DNA from: an uncultured Mucilaginibacter sp.
GTDB lineage: Bacteria; Bacteroidota; Bacteroidia; Sphingobacteriales; Sphingobacteriaceae
Direction of reading: 5' to 3'
Length of the DNA: 58,113 nucleotides
Assembly (NCBI RefSeq): GCF_946479965.1
Contig: NZ_CAMLHX010000025.1
Span: 1-58,113, forward strand
Both the position numbers and the translations under genes were made by a program. The notes beneath the pieces were generated by a model. That model was not told the origin of the DNA. It ran no database searches and was given only the letters and a program-made list of their open reading frames with translations. Numbering within the stretch: position 1 is the first letter of the stretch; every line of letters begins with the position of its first letter. Positions 7,240-15,003 of the stretch are shown here, piece by piece.

Positions 7240-10200
7240 AATAAGTTTTTATTTTTTTCTTGTAATATAAGTTAAGCGCCGGTGGAACGGTTCTTATCTG
7301 TTCGGTCTGCTTTTCCTTAACTTGTTGATAGTCCTGTAATGCTTTAATGTAACCCGGAGGCATGTCTTTGCCGGCATGTCCTTCGCGCTGCTGCTCCTGT
7401 TCTTGTTCCTGGGCAGCCTTTTCAGCCTCTAACATACGGATACGTATTTGCTCTTGTCTCTTTAAAGCATCCTCTGTTATTCTCCTGTTTACGATATCGT
7501 TCTCAGATTGTTCCATTTGTTGAGACATTTTATCCATATCTTTTATTCCGGTCCCTCCGTCTCGCCTGTCTTCGTTGTTTAACCGCTGCATTTCCTGCCG
7601 AATCATCTGCTGTTCGCGTGCCATTCTTGCCAATTGTTCGCTCATGCCCTGTTGTTGCTGACCTTGGGCTCTGTTTTGGTTTTGCTGGCCACGCTGTTGG
7701 CCTTGTTGCTGCTGTTGTTGTTGTTCCCGCTGCATCTGCTCGCGTGCGCGCTGCATGTTTTGGTTAAGCTGCTGCTGTTGTTTGCTAAGCTGCTGCATTT
7801 GCTGGCTCTTTGATTTTTTAGGCTTCCCGCTACCTGATTTTTGCTCATTCATCTTAGCCTGCATGTTATTCAACGCATCGCTAAGCATCAATGCAAGGTT
7901 ATTCATTGATGTCATGGCATACTGCTGGTTACGGTTAGCGTCAGCGGTGCGTCGGTCTCCAAGGTTCTCTAAAGCCTGGTCTATCCTGTCGTTTATAGCA
8001 GATATTTCACGATTTACCGTCGCCTCAATTTGAGGGACACGTTTACTAATGGCATACAGACTGTCTTCGGCAGTTTTCAAGTTGTCCTTTATTGTTTTTT
8101 GCGTTTGCGCCAGGGTTACATAGTTAGGATCTAACTGACTGGTGTTTTTCAACGCCTCCATAGTCTTTTCCTGACGGAAAGAGCTGTTCACCAGGCTTTT
8201 CAGTAACTCACGCAATTGTTTCATGTTAACACTGTTCTCCTCTTCTTCTTCTTCCTCCTGCTGTTGCTGCATTTTTTGTGCCATTTGTTTCATTTGCTTA
8301 GCAGCTTCACCCTGAGATTGAGAAGCCTTAGGACGGTTGTTTTTTGACAACTGCTGCTTGCTTTGCTCCATCTTATCCTCAATGCTTTCCTGTTCGCTTT
8401 TTGGATTTTCAAAATCCTGCCTGCTCTGCATTTTTTCCGCTTCTTTGGCCAAATCCTCTAACGACTTCTTAATATCCTTAAACTCTTCGTTCAGTTTCTC
8501 CTGTTGTTTTTGTTCTTGCGCACTTTTTTGCTCTTCAGCGCTTTTTTGCTCTTGTTGTTGACCTTGCTGGTCTTTGCTTTGCTGATCCTGGCCTTGCTGA
8601 CCCTGTTGCTGGGCTTGCTTTTGCATTTCTTCAGCTTGTTTTTGAGCCTCTTGCAATGCTTTCTTCAATTGCTCAGCGGTTTGTTTCTGTGCATCCTGCT
8701 GAGCCTTTTGTTCCTGACTTTGCTGTTGGCCTTTTTGCTCCTGAGCTTGCTGTTGCTGCGCTTGTTGTTGTTGCGCCTGATTTTTTAAGCTCTCAGCTTG
8801 TTTCTGTGCATCCTGTATTGCTTTTTTCAGATCTTCAGCGGCTTGTTTTTCAGCTTCTTGTTGAGCCTTTTGACTCTGTGCCTGCTGCTGACCTTTTTGT
8901 TCCTTTGTCTGTTGCTGAGCCTGCTTTTGCTGCTCGTCTTTCTTTTGCAGCTCTGCCGCCTGCTTTTGTGCTTCCTGCAGATCTTTCTTTAATTGATCTT
9001 CTGCCTGCTTTTGCGCATTTTGCTGAGCCTGTGTTTGCCCTTTTTCTTGCTGATCATTCAGCTTTTGCAGCTCATCTGCTTTTTTCTGTGCTTCTTGCAA
9101 TGCTTTTTTCAATTGCTCTGCAGCCTGTTTCATCGCATCTGCATTTGCTTTTGGATCTTTATTTTGCTGATCCTTATTGTCGGCATCGGCAGGTTTTTTG
9201 GTTTCATCAGCCAGTTTTTCCTGCTTCTCAGCCAGTTGCTGTAATTTGTTGATGTTTTGATTTACCTTTTGGTCAAACGCCATTTTCTTGTACAGTTCTT
9301 CCAAGCGGCCAAACTCGCGTTTAAGCGATTTGTTATCCTGCTGCATTTTCTGCAGCTGATCGCGTGTGCCTTCTTTTTGATTGTTTCGGGCCAGTTGCTG
9401 TAATTTATCCAGCAATTCGCGTGTTTTAGGATCAAGCACATCGTCAAGCAGCTTCTCAACCTGCTTTTGCTCGTCGGCCAGCTGCTGATTTTGCTGCTGG
9501 TTTTCGCGCCTGTTAAACATGTTCTTTTTGTTGTCGGCCTGAATTTGCTTTACCAGGTCGTCTAACTCGCGTCTTTTTTCCATCAACGCGTCTAATTGTT
9601 TTTGCTCATCAAACGAGATAGAGTTTTTGCTCAACAAAAGCTCATTTAACTTCTGCGATTCGCGCTCAATTTCAGCCGCCAGCTTTGCTGCCTGCTGAAT
9701 ATTTTTTCTAACCTGCTCTGTGCCTTTATTTAACTCATTTTCAAGCTCCTTAGCATCCGGAACATTTATACTTCTCTCAGGCGATTGTACCTTTTTAGGC
9801 CCACTTACACCATCGTTATCCGCCACCTCAAAAAAGTAGGTTACCTGGTCGCCGGGCCTAACACCCAGATCCTTTAGGTTCCAATAGTAAAAGAAATCGG
9901 AAATATTAACGCCCAAATCGGCTTTAACCGGTTTTACAAACGATTTCTCGTTGGCTTTACCGCCACCCGGGTTTATTTTGTAATGAAAGGTAAGGTTAGA
10001 AAAGCCGTGGTCGTCTTGTATTTTGCCGGTAAAGTAAAATGCCTTCATACTAACAGAATCCGGGCGCTCGGCTACATCAATTGCAGGAGCTTCATCTGCA
10101 ATAGCATTAATGCGATAGGCAGCAGAATCTGTTGTAGTTACCACCTGGTTAACCGGGCTTAATTTATAAATAGTATTAGTCAATATGCGTTCGCTGTGGC

Positions 10201-11257
10201 TAAACAGGTCGGCTTCTGATGGTTGCAGCATTTGTTGCTTGTTACCCATGTTAAAAGCAATACCTGTAGCATTTTGGGTGTGGAATTTCCAGGTTACAGT
10301 CGTTCCTGCGGGTACAATAATGTCGCCGGCGTTAGCTAATGTTTCTGATGGTTTATGCAAATAGGATGGATAGTTAAGTACCACATCAAAATGTAAAAGC
10401 GCCGGGCGCGGATTAACCTTTATTTCATAAGGAATAGAATTGAAACCATTACCCGATAGCCTGAATTTTGTGCTCTCCTGTACATTGCTGAACTGGTATT
10501 TAAAACGGCTGATACTTTCTTTATCCAGTTTAAAGGTGTTATTAGCCATTTCTATATAAACATCCGCCGGGAATTTATCGCCCTCTAACTTAAGGTCCAG
10601 GTTTAGGTCATCTCCCTGAACTACAGAAAGCGTGCGGTTAAGCACCACAAATTTAAACGGAGCCACAGGGGCAAAATATTCATTATGCCTTAAAATACGC
10701 TTGGTGCTTTCGGTCAACATAGATGGCGCGGCAAAAGCAAGCACTATAATTACGCCTGCAGGCGCAAGCACCCACTTTAAATAACGGCGGTTTTCGCGCA
10801 GGTTTATCGCCGACGGGAAACGGATAGGGCGTAAGTTTTCTATTTTTTGGTCTATGCTAGCCTGTATCAGTGCCTGGTGGCGGCTATCTTCGGCTGATAG
10901 TTTTTTTAGTTGCAGGGTATTAAGCAGCTTATCGTTAACATCATTAAAGTGCTTTCCTATAATATCAGCAGCTTGGTCATGCGTTAAGGTTTTGCCTAAG
11001 GCCAGCCAGGCCATAAGCGGCGGTACAACCAACCAGGCAATTAAGCCAAGGTTTAACAGGATGAACCCATAGAATAAGACACTGCGGAAAAGGGAATCAA
11101 AATTGCCGAAGTACTCCGACAGCGTTATCACGATATAGGCCGAAAACAAGCCCGCGCCTAAAAATATTAGGCCCCTTAAAAGGCTGTTAAGGTAATACCT
11201 TTTAATAAAGGTATTGATCTTATCTATCAGCAGGTCGTAATTTTCGTGGCTATTCAT
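7217..11257 (-). CDS. DUF4175 family membrane protein with very long Gln/Lys-rich coiled coil
   Basis: A 1346-residue protein. Two membrane segments near the N-terminus (about 24-46 and 60-84) and a third (about 160-180) are followed by a probable periplasmic beta-rich part (about 190-510, with KINPGG and FFYYWNLKDLGVRPGDQVTYFFEV-like repeats). From about 510 to 1300 it is almost purely Lys/Glu/Gln helix, with poly-Gln tracts and about four imperfect repeats of an xxQLKKALQEAQKxAxELQK unit near 700-905. The layout fits DUF4175 proteins of Bacteroidota, whose function is unknown. First gene of a unit with the RsbW-like ATPase and ybeY. The Q-rich part produces long antisense open frames that are not genes. 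Confidence 0.85.
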   Translation of the reverse strand: MNSHENYDLLIDKINTFIKRYYLNSLLRGLIFLGAGLFSAYIVITLSEYFGNFDSLFRSVLFYGFILLNLGLIAWLVVPPLMAWLALGKTLTHDQAADIIGKHFNDVNDKLLNTLQLKKLSAEDSRHQALIQASIDQKIENLRPIRFPSAINLRENRRYLKWVLAPAGVIIVLAFAAPSMLTESTKRILRHNEYFAPVAPFKFVVLNRTLSVVQGDDLNLDLKLEGDKFPADVYIEMANNTFKLDKESISRFKYQFSNVQESTKFRLSGNGFNSIPYEIKVNPRPALLHFDVVLNYPSYLHKPSETLANAGDIIVPAGTTVTWKFHTQNATGIAFNMGNKQQMLQPSEADLFSHSERILTNTIYKLSPVNQVVTTTDSAAYRINAIADEAPAIDVAERPDSVSMKAFYFTGKIQDDHGFSNLTFHYKINPGGGKANEKSFVKPVKADLGVNISDFFYYWNLKDLGVRPGDQVTYFFEVADNDGVSGPKKVQSPERSINVPDAKELENELNKGTEQVRKNIQQAAKLAAEIERESQKLNELLLSKNSISFDEQKQLDALMEKRRELDDLVKQIQADNKKNMFNRRENQQQNQQLADEQKQVEKLLDDVLDPKTRELLDKLQQLARNNQKEGTRDQLQKMQQDNKSLKREFGRLEELYKKMAFDQKVNQNINKLQQLAEKQEKLADETKKPADADNKDQQNKDPKANADAMKQAAEQLKKALQEAQKKADELQKLNDQQEKGQTQAQQNAQKQAEDQLKKDLQEAQKQAAELQKKDEQQKQAQQQTKEQKGQQQAQSQKAQQEAEKQAAEDLKKAIQDAQKQAESLKNQAQQQQAQQQQAQEQKGQQQSQEQKAQQDAQKQTAEQLKKALQEAQKQAEEMQKQAQQQGQQGQDQQSKDQQGQQQEQKSAEEQKSAQEQKQQEKLNEEFKDIKKSLEDLAKEAEKMQSRQDFENPKSEQESIEDKMEQSKQQLSKNNRPKASQSQGEAAKQMKQMAQKMQQQQEEEEEEENSVNMKQLRELLKSLVNSSFRQEKTMEALKNTSQLDPNYVTLAQTQKTIKDNLKTAEDSLYAISKRVPQIEATVNREISAINDRIDQALENLGDRRTADANRNQQYAMTSMNNLALMLSDALNNMQAKMNEQKSGSGKPKKSKSQQMQQLSKQQQQLNQNMQRAREQMQREQQQQQQQGQQRGQQNQNRAQGQQQQGMSEQLARMAREQQMIRQEMQRLNNEDRRDGGTGIKDMDKMSQQMEQSENDIVNRRITEDALKRQEQIRIRMLEAEKAAQEQEQEQQREGHAGKDMPPGYIKALQDYQQVKEKQTEQIRTVPPALNLYYKKKIKTYFDQLNIN
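8540..9150 (-). repeat. In-frame coiled-coil repeat block inside the DUF4175 gene
   Basis: About four degenerate copies, each roughly 45-55 codons, share the core QLKKALQEAQKQAEELQK or close variants, separated by Gln-rich linkers. The DNA is rich in CTG/TTG/TTC-type triplets on the plus strand. Such a block is prone to length change by slippage or recombination. Confidence 0.7.
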
Positions 11258-11290
11258 ATCCCAAACATTAAATGTTTAAACTAAAAACTA

Positions 11291-11308
11291 TACATAATAT
11301 ATTATGTA
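11291..11308. promoter_or_regulatory. 18-bp perfect palindrome upstream of the DUF4175 operon
   Basis: TACATAATATATTATGTA reads the same on both strands without a spacer. It lies 34 bases upstream of the DUF4175 start codon, where the promoter should be. Possible operator for a dimeric regulator; the very high AT content makes chance a real alternative. Confidence 0.35.
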
Positions 11309-11396
11309 ACAGACGCTTGATAACAAGGGTAAGCTAAATTATCAATTAATATTAACAATTAACGCTATAACTAAACAATTAGCCGTACTCTCAGTA

Positions 11397-11426
11397 ATAT
11401 TTTTACAATTGATTTTGTAAAAATAT
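11397..11426. repeat. 12-bp perfect inverted repeat, AT-rich
   Basis: ATATTTTTACAA and TTGTAAAAATAT are separated by six bases (TTGATT). The hairpin lacks a GC core and has no classical terminator tract, so it is more likely a protein-binding site or a chance AT palindrome. The rest of the gap 11258-11480 holds no gene I can support. Confidence 0.3.
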
Positions 11427-11480
11427 GCTTAACAAACGCCTTGTTTTAAAAACACGGACTAATACGAAACTCCGAACAAA

Positions 11481-11509
11481 ATAAAGCCCTCCAAATTGGA
11501 AGGCTTTAT
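11481..11509 (-). terminator. Terminator of the small-gene operon
   Basis: ATAAAGCC and GGCTTTAT arms with a CTCC/GGA extension and a short AAATT loop. On the minus strand the stem is followed by a T-rich tract, and it lies about 50 bases past the last small gene. Confidence 0.75.
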
Positions 11510-11560
11510 CGTTAACATAGGGTAGATAAATAGATTTTTATAGGTAGATATATATGTTGA

Positions 11561-11710
11561 TCAGGCGGCTTGTTGTTGTATGGCCGGCCGGTTATTGCTT
11601 TGGAATGCTTTAGCCCGGAAAACTTTCAGGTCTTCCATTAACAGTTGCTTTAATTCGTTATCAAAACGTTTCAATAATTTGCTGGTAGCGGGTTTGTTAT
11701 AAGTTTTCAT
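11561..11710 (-). CDS. Small protein A, 49 residues, paralogue of the next gene
   Basis: A short frame from ATG at 11710 to TGA at 11561. Its N-terminal half carries KPATSKLLKRFDNELKQLLM, nearly the same pattern as in the neighbouring gene at 11739-11891; the conserved core is KPAxSKLxxRFDxELKxxLM. The two diverge after about residue 30; this one ends in a Gln/Ala-rich tail. The basic, amphipathic helical character and lack of membrane segments suggest a cytosolic nucleic-acid- or protein-binding peptide, but no function is known to me. Conservation between the two copies at protein but not DNA level supports both as real genes. Last in a tight minus-strand cluster that ends at the terminator 11481-11509. 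Confidence 0.7.
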   Translation of the reverse strand: MKTYNKPATSKLLKRFDNELKQLLMEDLKVFRAKAFQSNNRPAIQQQAA

Positions 11711-11738
11711 GGGTTGATTCTTTTTAGGTTAATTAATA

Positions 11739-11891
11739 TTAAGCTACTGATAATTGCTCGGTGCGAATGGCTTTCATAAACACATTGCGCGCACCTTTTA
11801 TTGTTCTGATGTCGTTCATCAATATTGCTTTCAACTCGCTGTCAAAGCGGGCCACTAGTTTGCTTATTGCCGGTTTTCTGATGCTTTTCAT
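11739..11891 (-). CDS. Small protein B, 50 residues, paralogue of the downstream gene
   Basis: A short frame from ATG at 11891 to TAA at 11739. It begins MKSIRKPAISKLVARFDSEL and aligns without gaps to small protein A over the first 30 residues (shared MK, KPA, SKL, RFD, ELK, LM). The gap to the downstream copy is 28 bases and to the upstream gene 10 bases, so all three are probably co-transcribed. It is predicted as a single basic amphipathic helix or helix pair. It looks like a tandem duplication in which the C-terminal third has diverged freely. Function unknown. Confidence 0.7.
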   Translation of the reverse strand: MKSIRKPAISKLVARFDSELKAILMNDIRTIKGARNVFMKAIRTEQLSVA

Positions 11892-11901
11892 AATCTATAG
11901 T

Positions 11902-12090
11902 TTAAATGTCTTTCTTTTCGTTTTCTTCTTTTTTTGGCTCCTCGGTTGAAAGGTTGTCCTTTCTGCGTTTGGCCTCTTTAAACTGACGTATCAGTTGCTC
12001 TTTGTCCCGATCGTCAGCGGTGTTTTCCGGAGCGCGGGGGTTTTCCCACTCCTTTTCATCCGCGCCCGGGGTTTTTACTTTAACTATCAT
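11902..12090 (-). CDS. Small highly charged hypothetical protein (62 residues)
   Basis: The protein from ATG at 12090 is strongly hydrophilic: a short beta-like start (MIVKVKTPGADEKEW), then alternating Asp/Glu and Lys/Arg, ending in a Lys/Glu tail (KKEENEKKDI). The frame stays open to 12177, but the upstream part reads like non-coding sequence and 12090 is preferred. It is probably disordered. It leads a cluster with small proteins A and B. I do not recognise a family. Confidence 0.55.
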   Translation of the reverse strand: MIVKVKTPGADEKEWENPRAPENTADDRDKEQLIRQFKEAKRRKDNLSTEEPKKEENEKKDI

Positions 12091-12306
12091 TATTAGTTTA
12101 TTAAGTAATGTGATATTACTATTTCCAATAAAGTGCCAGAATTCGACAGATTCGCTAAAACAGTAAATGGAATGCATGGGAGCAATGTGGCAAAAACCAC
12201 GTAATTTGCTGAAAACAAGACTGTTAAATTATTGAAAATAATTAAAACAACCGTTTGCCAATTGTATGCAAAAGCCGAAGAAAGGTGTTTAATAAAGTAC
12301 TCACTA

Positions 12307-13512
12307 CTATACAGTAGGCGTATCAGGCTGTAGTTTTTCCTGATTATTAAGGTGTAATAAAAGGGTTATTGCTGATACTATAATGCCCAGCAGGCATACG
12401 CCCGTCCACTGGTACCTGTACCATAGTTGGGTGCCTAAAAAAGTACCCACGGCCCCGCCACCGAAGTACGACACCATATATACTGTATTAATACGATTGC
12501 GTGCCGCCGGGTTATTGGCGAATATGATGGTTTGGTTGCACAAGTGCGTTCCCTGCAGGCCCATATCCATTAAAATAACGCCTATTATCATTCCCACCAT
12601 GCTGTAACCGGAGAAGTAGTAGATAACGAATGACAGTAATAGCGCGACGATGGTGATGGTCGCGATCTTATAAGGGCTTTTCTTATCGGTTAAGCGGCCT
12701 ATGTTGCTAACCGCCAAGGCGCCGAAGGCTCCGGCTAATCCGAACAGACCCGCAACATCGCTGCCCAGCCCAAAATTATCTTTTACTAAAAAAGCAATGG
12801 TACTCCAAAACGCGCTGAAACAGGCAAAGGAGGATGCGCCCCGTAAGGCCGCCAGCCTGAGGTGCCTGTTTTCTTTTATTAAACCGGTTATGGATAGCAT
12901 CAAGCTTTTGTATGATCCCTTATAGGTGGGTTGCACTTCGGGCAACAGGCGGTAAACCAATATCCACATAACCATCATAAGGCCCGCGGCCACAAAGAAA
13001 ACGCAGCGCCAGCCCCAGTGCGCGGCAATAAAACCACTTAAGGTACGCGATAGCAATATGCCGATTAATAACCCGCTTTGTACAAAGCCAATCTTCCTGC
13101 CGCGTTCACTGGGTTTAGCCAGGTGGGCAGTCATGGGGATAAGTAGCTGCGGTATTATGGAAGATACGCCAATAAAAAGACTGGCTATTAATAATGCGTT
13201 AATGCCCGGAGCTAAAGCGGCAGACAACAATGCTATAATGATAAAGCCGAAATCTATTATCATCATACGCTTGCGCTTCAGCATATCGGCCATCGGCACA
13301 ATAAACAATAGCCCAATTGCGTAACCCACTTGCGTAAACATGGCAACCTGCCCTGCTTTAGCGCTGGTAACGCCAAAAGTATGGGCTATATCGTCAAGCA
13401 GTGGTTGGTTATAGTAAATATTGGCAATTACCAACCCTGTGGTAATGGTAATTGCCCATAATGTAAACGGCGTTAGGAGCGATCCCTCGTTTTCTGCTGA
13501 TCCGGTCATCAA
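12307..13512 (-). CDS. MFS transporter (DHA1-type, YgaY-like exporter)
   Basis: A 401-residue protein with about 12 hydrophobic segments. The N-terminal stretch ANIYYNQPLLDDIA is typical of YgaY/YfcJ-like drug or metabolite exporters of the major facilitator superfamily. The loop between segments 2 and 3 carries the basic motif MADMLKRKRMM, a variant of the MFS motif A. The two ATGs at the start (MMTG) are both possible. Substrate unknown. It stands alone: the small-gene cluster downstream starts about 215 bases later, and about 390 bases of AT-rich DNA separate it from the small RNA promoter. Confidence 0.88.
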   Translation of the reverse strand: MMTGSAENEGSLLTPFTLWAITITTGLVIANIYYNQPLLDDIAHTFGVTSAKAGQVAMFTQVGYAIGLLFIVPMADMLKRKRMMIIDFGFIIIALLSAALAPGINALLIASLFIGVSSIIPQLLIPMTAHLAKPSERGRKIGFVQSGLLIGILLSRTLSGFIAAHWGWRCVFFVAAGLMMVMWILVYRLLPEVQPTYKGSYKSLMLSITGLIKENRHLRLAALRGASSFACFSAFWSTIAFLVKDNFGLGSDVAGLFGLAGAFGALAVSNIGRLTDKKSPYKIATITIVALLLSFVIYYFSGYSMVGMIIGVILMDMGLQGTHLCNQTIIFANNPAARNRINTVYMVSYFGGGAVGTFLGTQLWYRYQWTGVCLLGIIVSAITLLLHLNNQEKLQPDTPTV

Positions 13513-13900
13513 TTTAGGTGTAAAAATAAGCAGGCTATGGTTGTTAGTATATCAGCAAATGTAAATTTTTATAAAAAAACATCATGCAAAAACGTGCTAA
13601 CTGAAAAACTATAAAAAAATTTTATTGATGTGAGATGGAAAAATGATGTCAAAAACCAGCCAAAATCACCCAAAAGTGATAGAAAAGCACACAAATACAG
13701 CCCGATTGATAGCGTTTTTACTAAAAACAGCAGGGTTTAAGCGGCAGAAGATACTGAAAAAAAATATTTTCAAATATTTACAGTGTAAAATGTGGAAAAA
13801 CTATTTCAAGGGGTAAAATTTTAACAAATTCTTAACATTTTAAGGTGGGTTTTGCGAATGTGATAGGCGGGCATTGCGTTTTGACAAAAAAATTACAAAA
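13513..13900. other. AT-rich intergenic region
   Basis: No supported gene. It contains several A and T tracts and the start region of the MFS gene (minus). The promoter of the candidate small RNA follows at 13906-13937. Confidence 0.5.
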
Positions 13901-13905
13901 AAAAA

Positions 13906-13937
13906 TTTGCACATATTAAAACATAGTGTTACCTTTA
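13906..13937 (+). promoter_or_regulatory. Promoter of the candidate small RNA
   Basis: TTTG at 13906-13909, a 20-base spacer, then TACCTTTA at 13930-13937. This matches the Bacteroidota primary sigma consensus (TTTG, 19-21 bases, TAnnTTTG) except for the last base. Transcription would start at about 13944. Confidence 0.6.
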
Positions 13938-13943
13938 CACCAT

Positions 13944-14056
13944 ACAACAACGAGATAGTTAGAGCCGAAAGGCTAACACATAAAGAGTCTTCTCATAATT
14001 TAGGTTTATAATTGGTTTAGTAAAGGTCCCTGCCCATCAGGGGCCTTACTTGTTTT
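13944..14056 (+). ncRNA. Candidate free-standing small RNA (about 110 nt)
   Basis: It is bounded by a consensus promoter and a strong intrinsic terminator, with no start codon giving a meaningful frame. Near its 5' end is a hairpin with an AGCC stem, a GAAA tetraloop and GGCT (13963-13974), flanked by GTT and AAC that can extend the stem across an AG bulge. The 3' end is a 10-bp stem (AAGG-U-CCCUG with CAGGG-G-CCUU, 14023-14047) with a CCCAT loop, followed by ACTTGTTTT. The next plus-strand gene is thousands of bases away and the neighbouring gene is convergent, so it is not a leader. No known RNA family recognised. Confidence 0.55.
14023..14056 (+). terminator. Intrinsic terminator of the candidate small RNA
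   Basis: Ten-base-pair stem (one U-G pair), five-base loop CCCAT, then a T-rich tail. It may also slow transcripts of the convergent gene at 14084. Confidence 0.75.
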
Positions 14057-14083
14057 ATAGGGTTTTTATAATACATGTAGCAA

Positions 14084-14644
14084 TTAATACATGGTAAACC
14101 CAACGCTAACAGGGCTTAATAAAATGCAGTTCAGTAAATCTTTTTTTCCATCATCAAAAAACAAGATATTGGATAGTGATTTGATACCCTGATCATATCT
14201 TAACTGCCTGTTTTCAAATATCACTTTTTCTTTTTCGCTATGTTTCACAAAATCCCAGGCTGCCTCAAGGCCACACCCGTTATTGTTCATTAGAATAAAA
14301 GGAAGCAAATAGGTAGCGTTAACATCAAATTTGAGGGGCAATGTAGTACCTCTTGAATTAATTTTTGAAAAGGCGTCACTTAGGGCTTCTTTTATAAACC
14401 GCGGCGAGGTTGTGGTATAAGATATATTTTTTAGTTGTCTATCATTGCCAACGTTGAACCGGATAAAAACACATCCCGTCCAGCAGGTATTTTTTGCAGA
14501 GTCGGGGTTAGCGTGATAAAGCGCCGCCAAAACCGCCGCGATGTCATTTGGATGGCGGATAAGATTAGTGGAATCATTTTTTGCCTGAGCAAATGTTATT
14601 GCTCTTAGTGATAATAAGATAAATAGCAAAAGGAGTTTTTTCAC
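14084..14644 (-). CDS. Secreted hypothetical protein, possibly TonB-C-like fold
   Basis: A 186-residue protein with a clear signal peptide (MKKLLLLFILLSLRAITFAQ), so periplasmic or outer-membrane associated. The middle part, with VFIRFNVGNDRQLKNISYTT followed by IKEALSDAFSKI and LPLKFDV, resembles the beta-alpha-beta pattern of TonB C-terminal/energy-transducer-like domains (variable N-terminal strand, then a helix, then a strand). This is a weak structural guess. Four cysteines (two in NTCWTGCVF) could form disulfides. No operon partner. Confidence 0.6.
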   Translation of the reverse strand: MKKLLLLFILLSLRAITFAQAKNDSTNLIRHPNDIAAVLAALYHANPDSAKNTCWTGCVFIRFNVGNDRQLKNISYTTTSPRFIKEALSDAFSKINSRGTTLPLKFDVNATYLLPFILMNNNGCGLEAAWDFVKHSEKEKVIFENRQLRYDQGIKSLSNILFFDDGKKDLLNCILLSPVSVGFTMY

Positions 14645-15003
14645 GTTGATAATTCTTCAGGTTAATTTTATATAAGCGTATAAAATTAGCAACAACCTTT
14701 ATACCGGGGATGATTAATGGTGTATGTTGGTTATGCAAAATATCAGAAATATTTTGCGTAGCGAAACAGAAAACCTGACTGTTCCAATGTGTTCCAAACC
14801 CCTATTCCAGGTGTTCCAAACTGTTCCAAATCACCAAAAAATCACCAAAAAAACCACCAAAAAACGGCCTAAAAGTGTTCCAAACTGTTCCACGCTAAAA
14901 CACATTAGTGTTAACAATCAGCAAGTTAATACCGGCAGTGGTTTTTACACCCTTTATATTTTTTGGAACAGTGTGACTCGTCCTGAAATAGCTTTACAAC
15001 CAC
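14645..15003. other. Intergenic region with hexamer array
   Basis: Holds the GTTCCA array described separately and a short A-rich tandem stretch (copies of ATCACCAAAAA-like units, about 14830-14864). A 98-codon frame spans it but looks like a by-product of the repeats. No other feature seen. Confidence 0.5.
14781..14969. repeat. GTTCCA hexamer array (six direct copies, one inverted)
   Basis: Direct copies of GTTCCA begin at 14781, 14791, 14813, 14823, 14877 and 14887, forming three pairs each spaced exactly 10 bases, or one helical turn. A degenerate ATTCCA is at 14804, and an inverted copy (TGGAAC) at 14964-14969. Most copies continue as TGTTCCAAA. The arrangement is irregular between pairs, so it is not CRISPR-like. 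Confidence 0.6.

Noticed and set aside
7642..9252. Several long plus-strand frames opposite the DUF4175 gene
   Set aside because: They are Leu/Phe/Cys-rich mirror images of Gln/Lys codons, without start signals or domain content.
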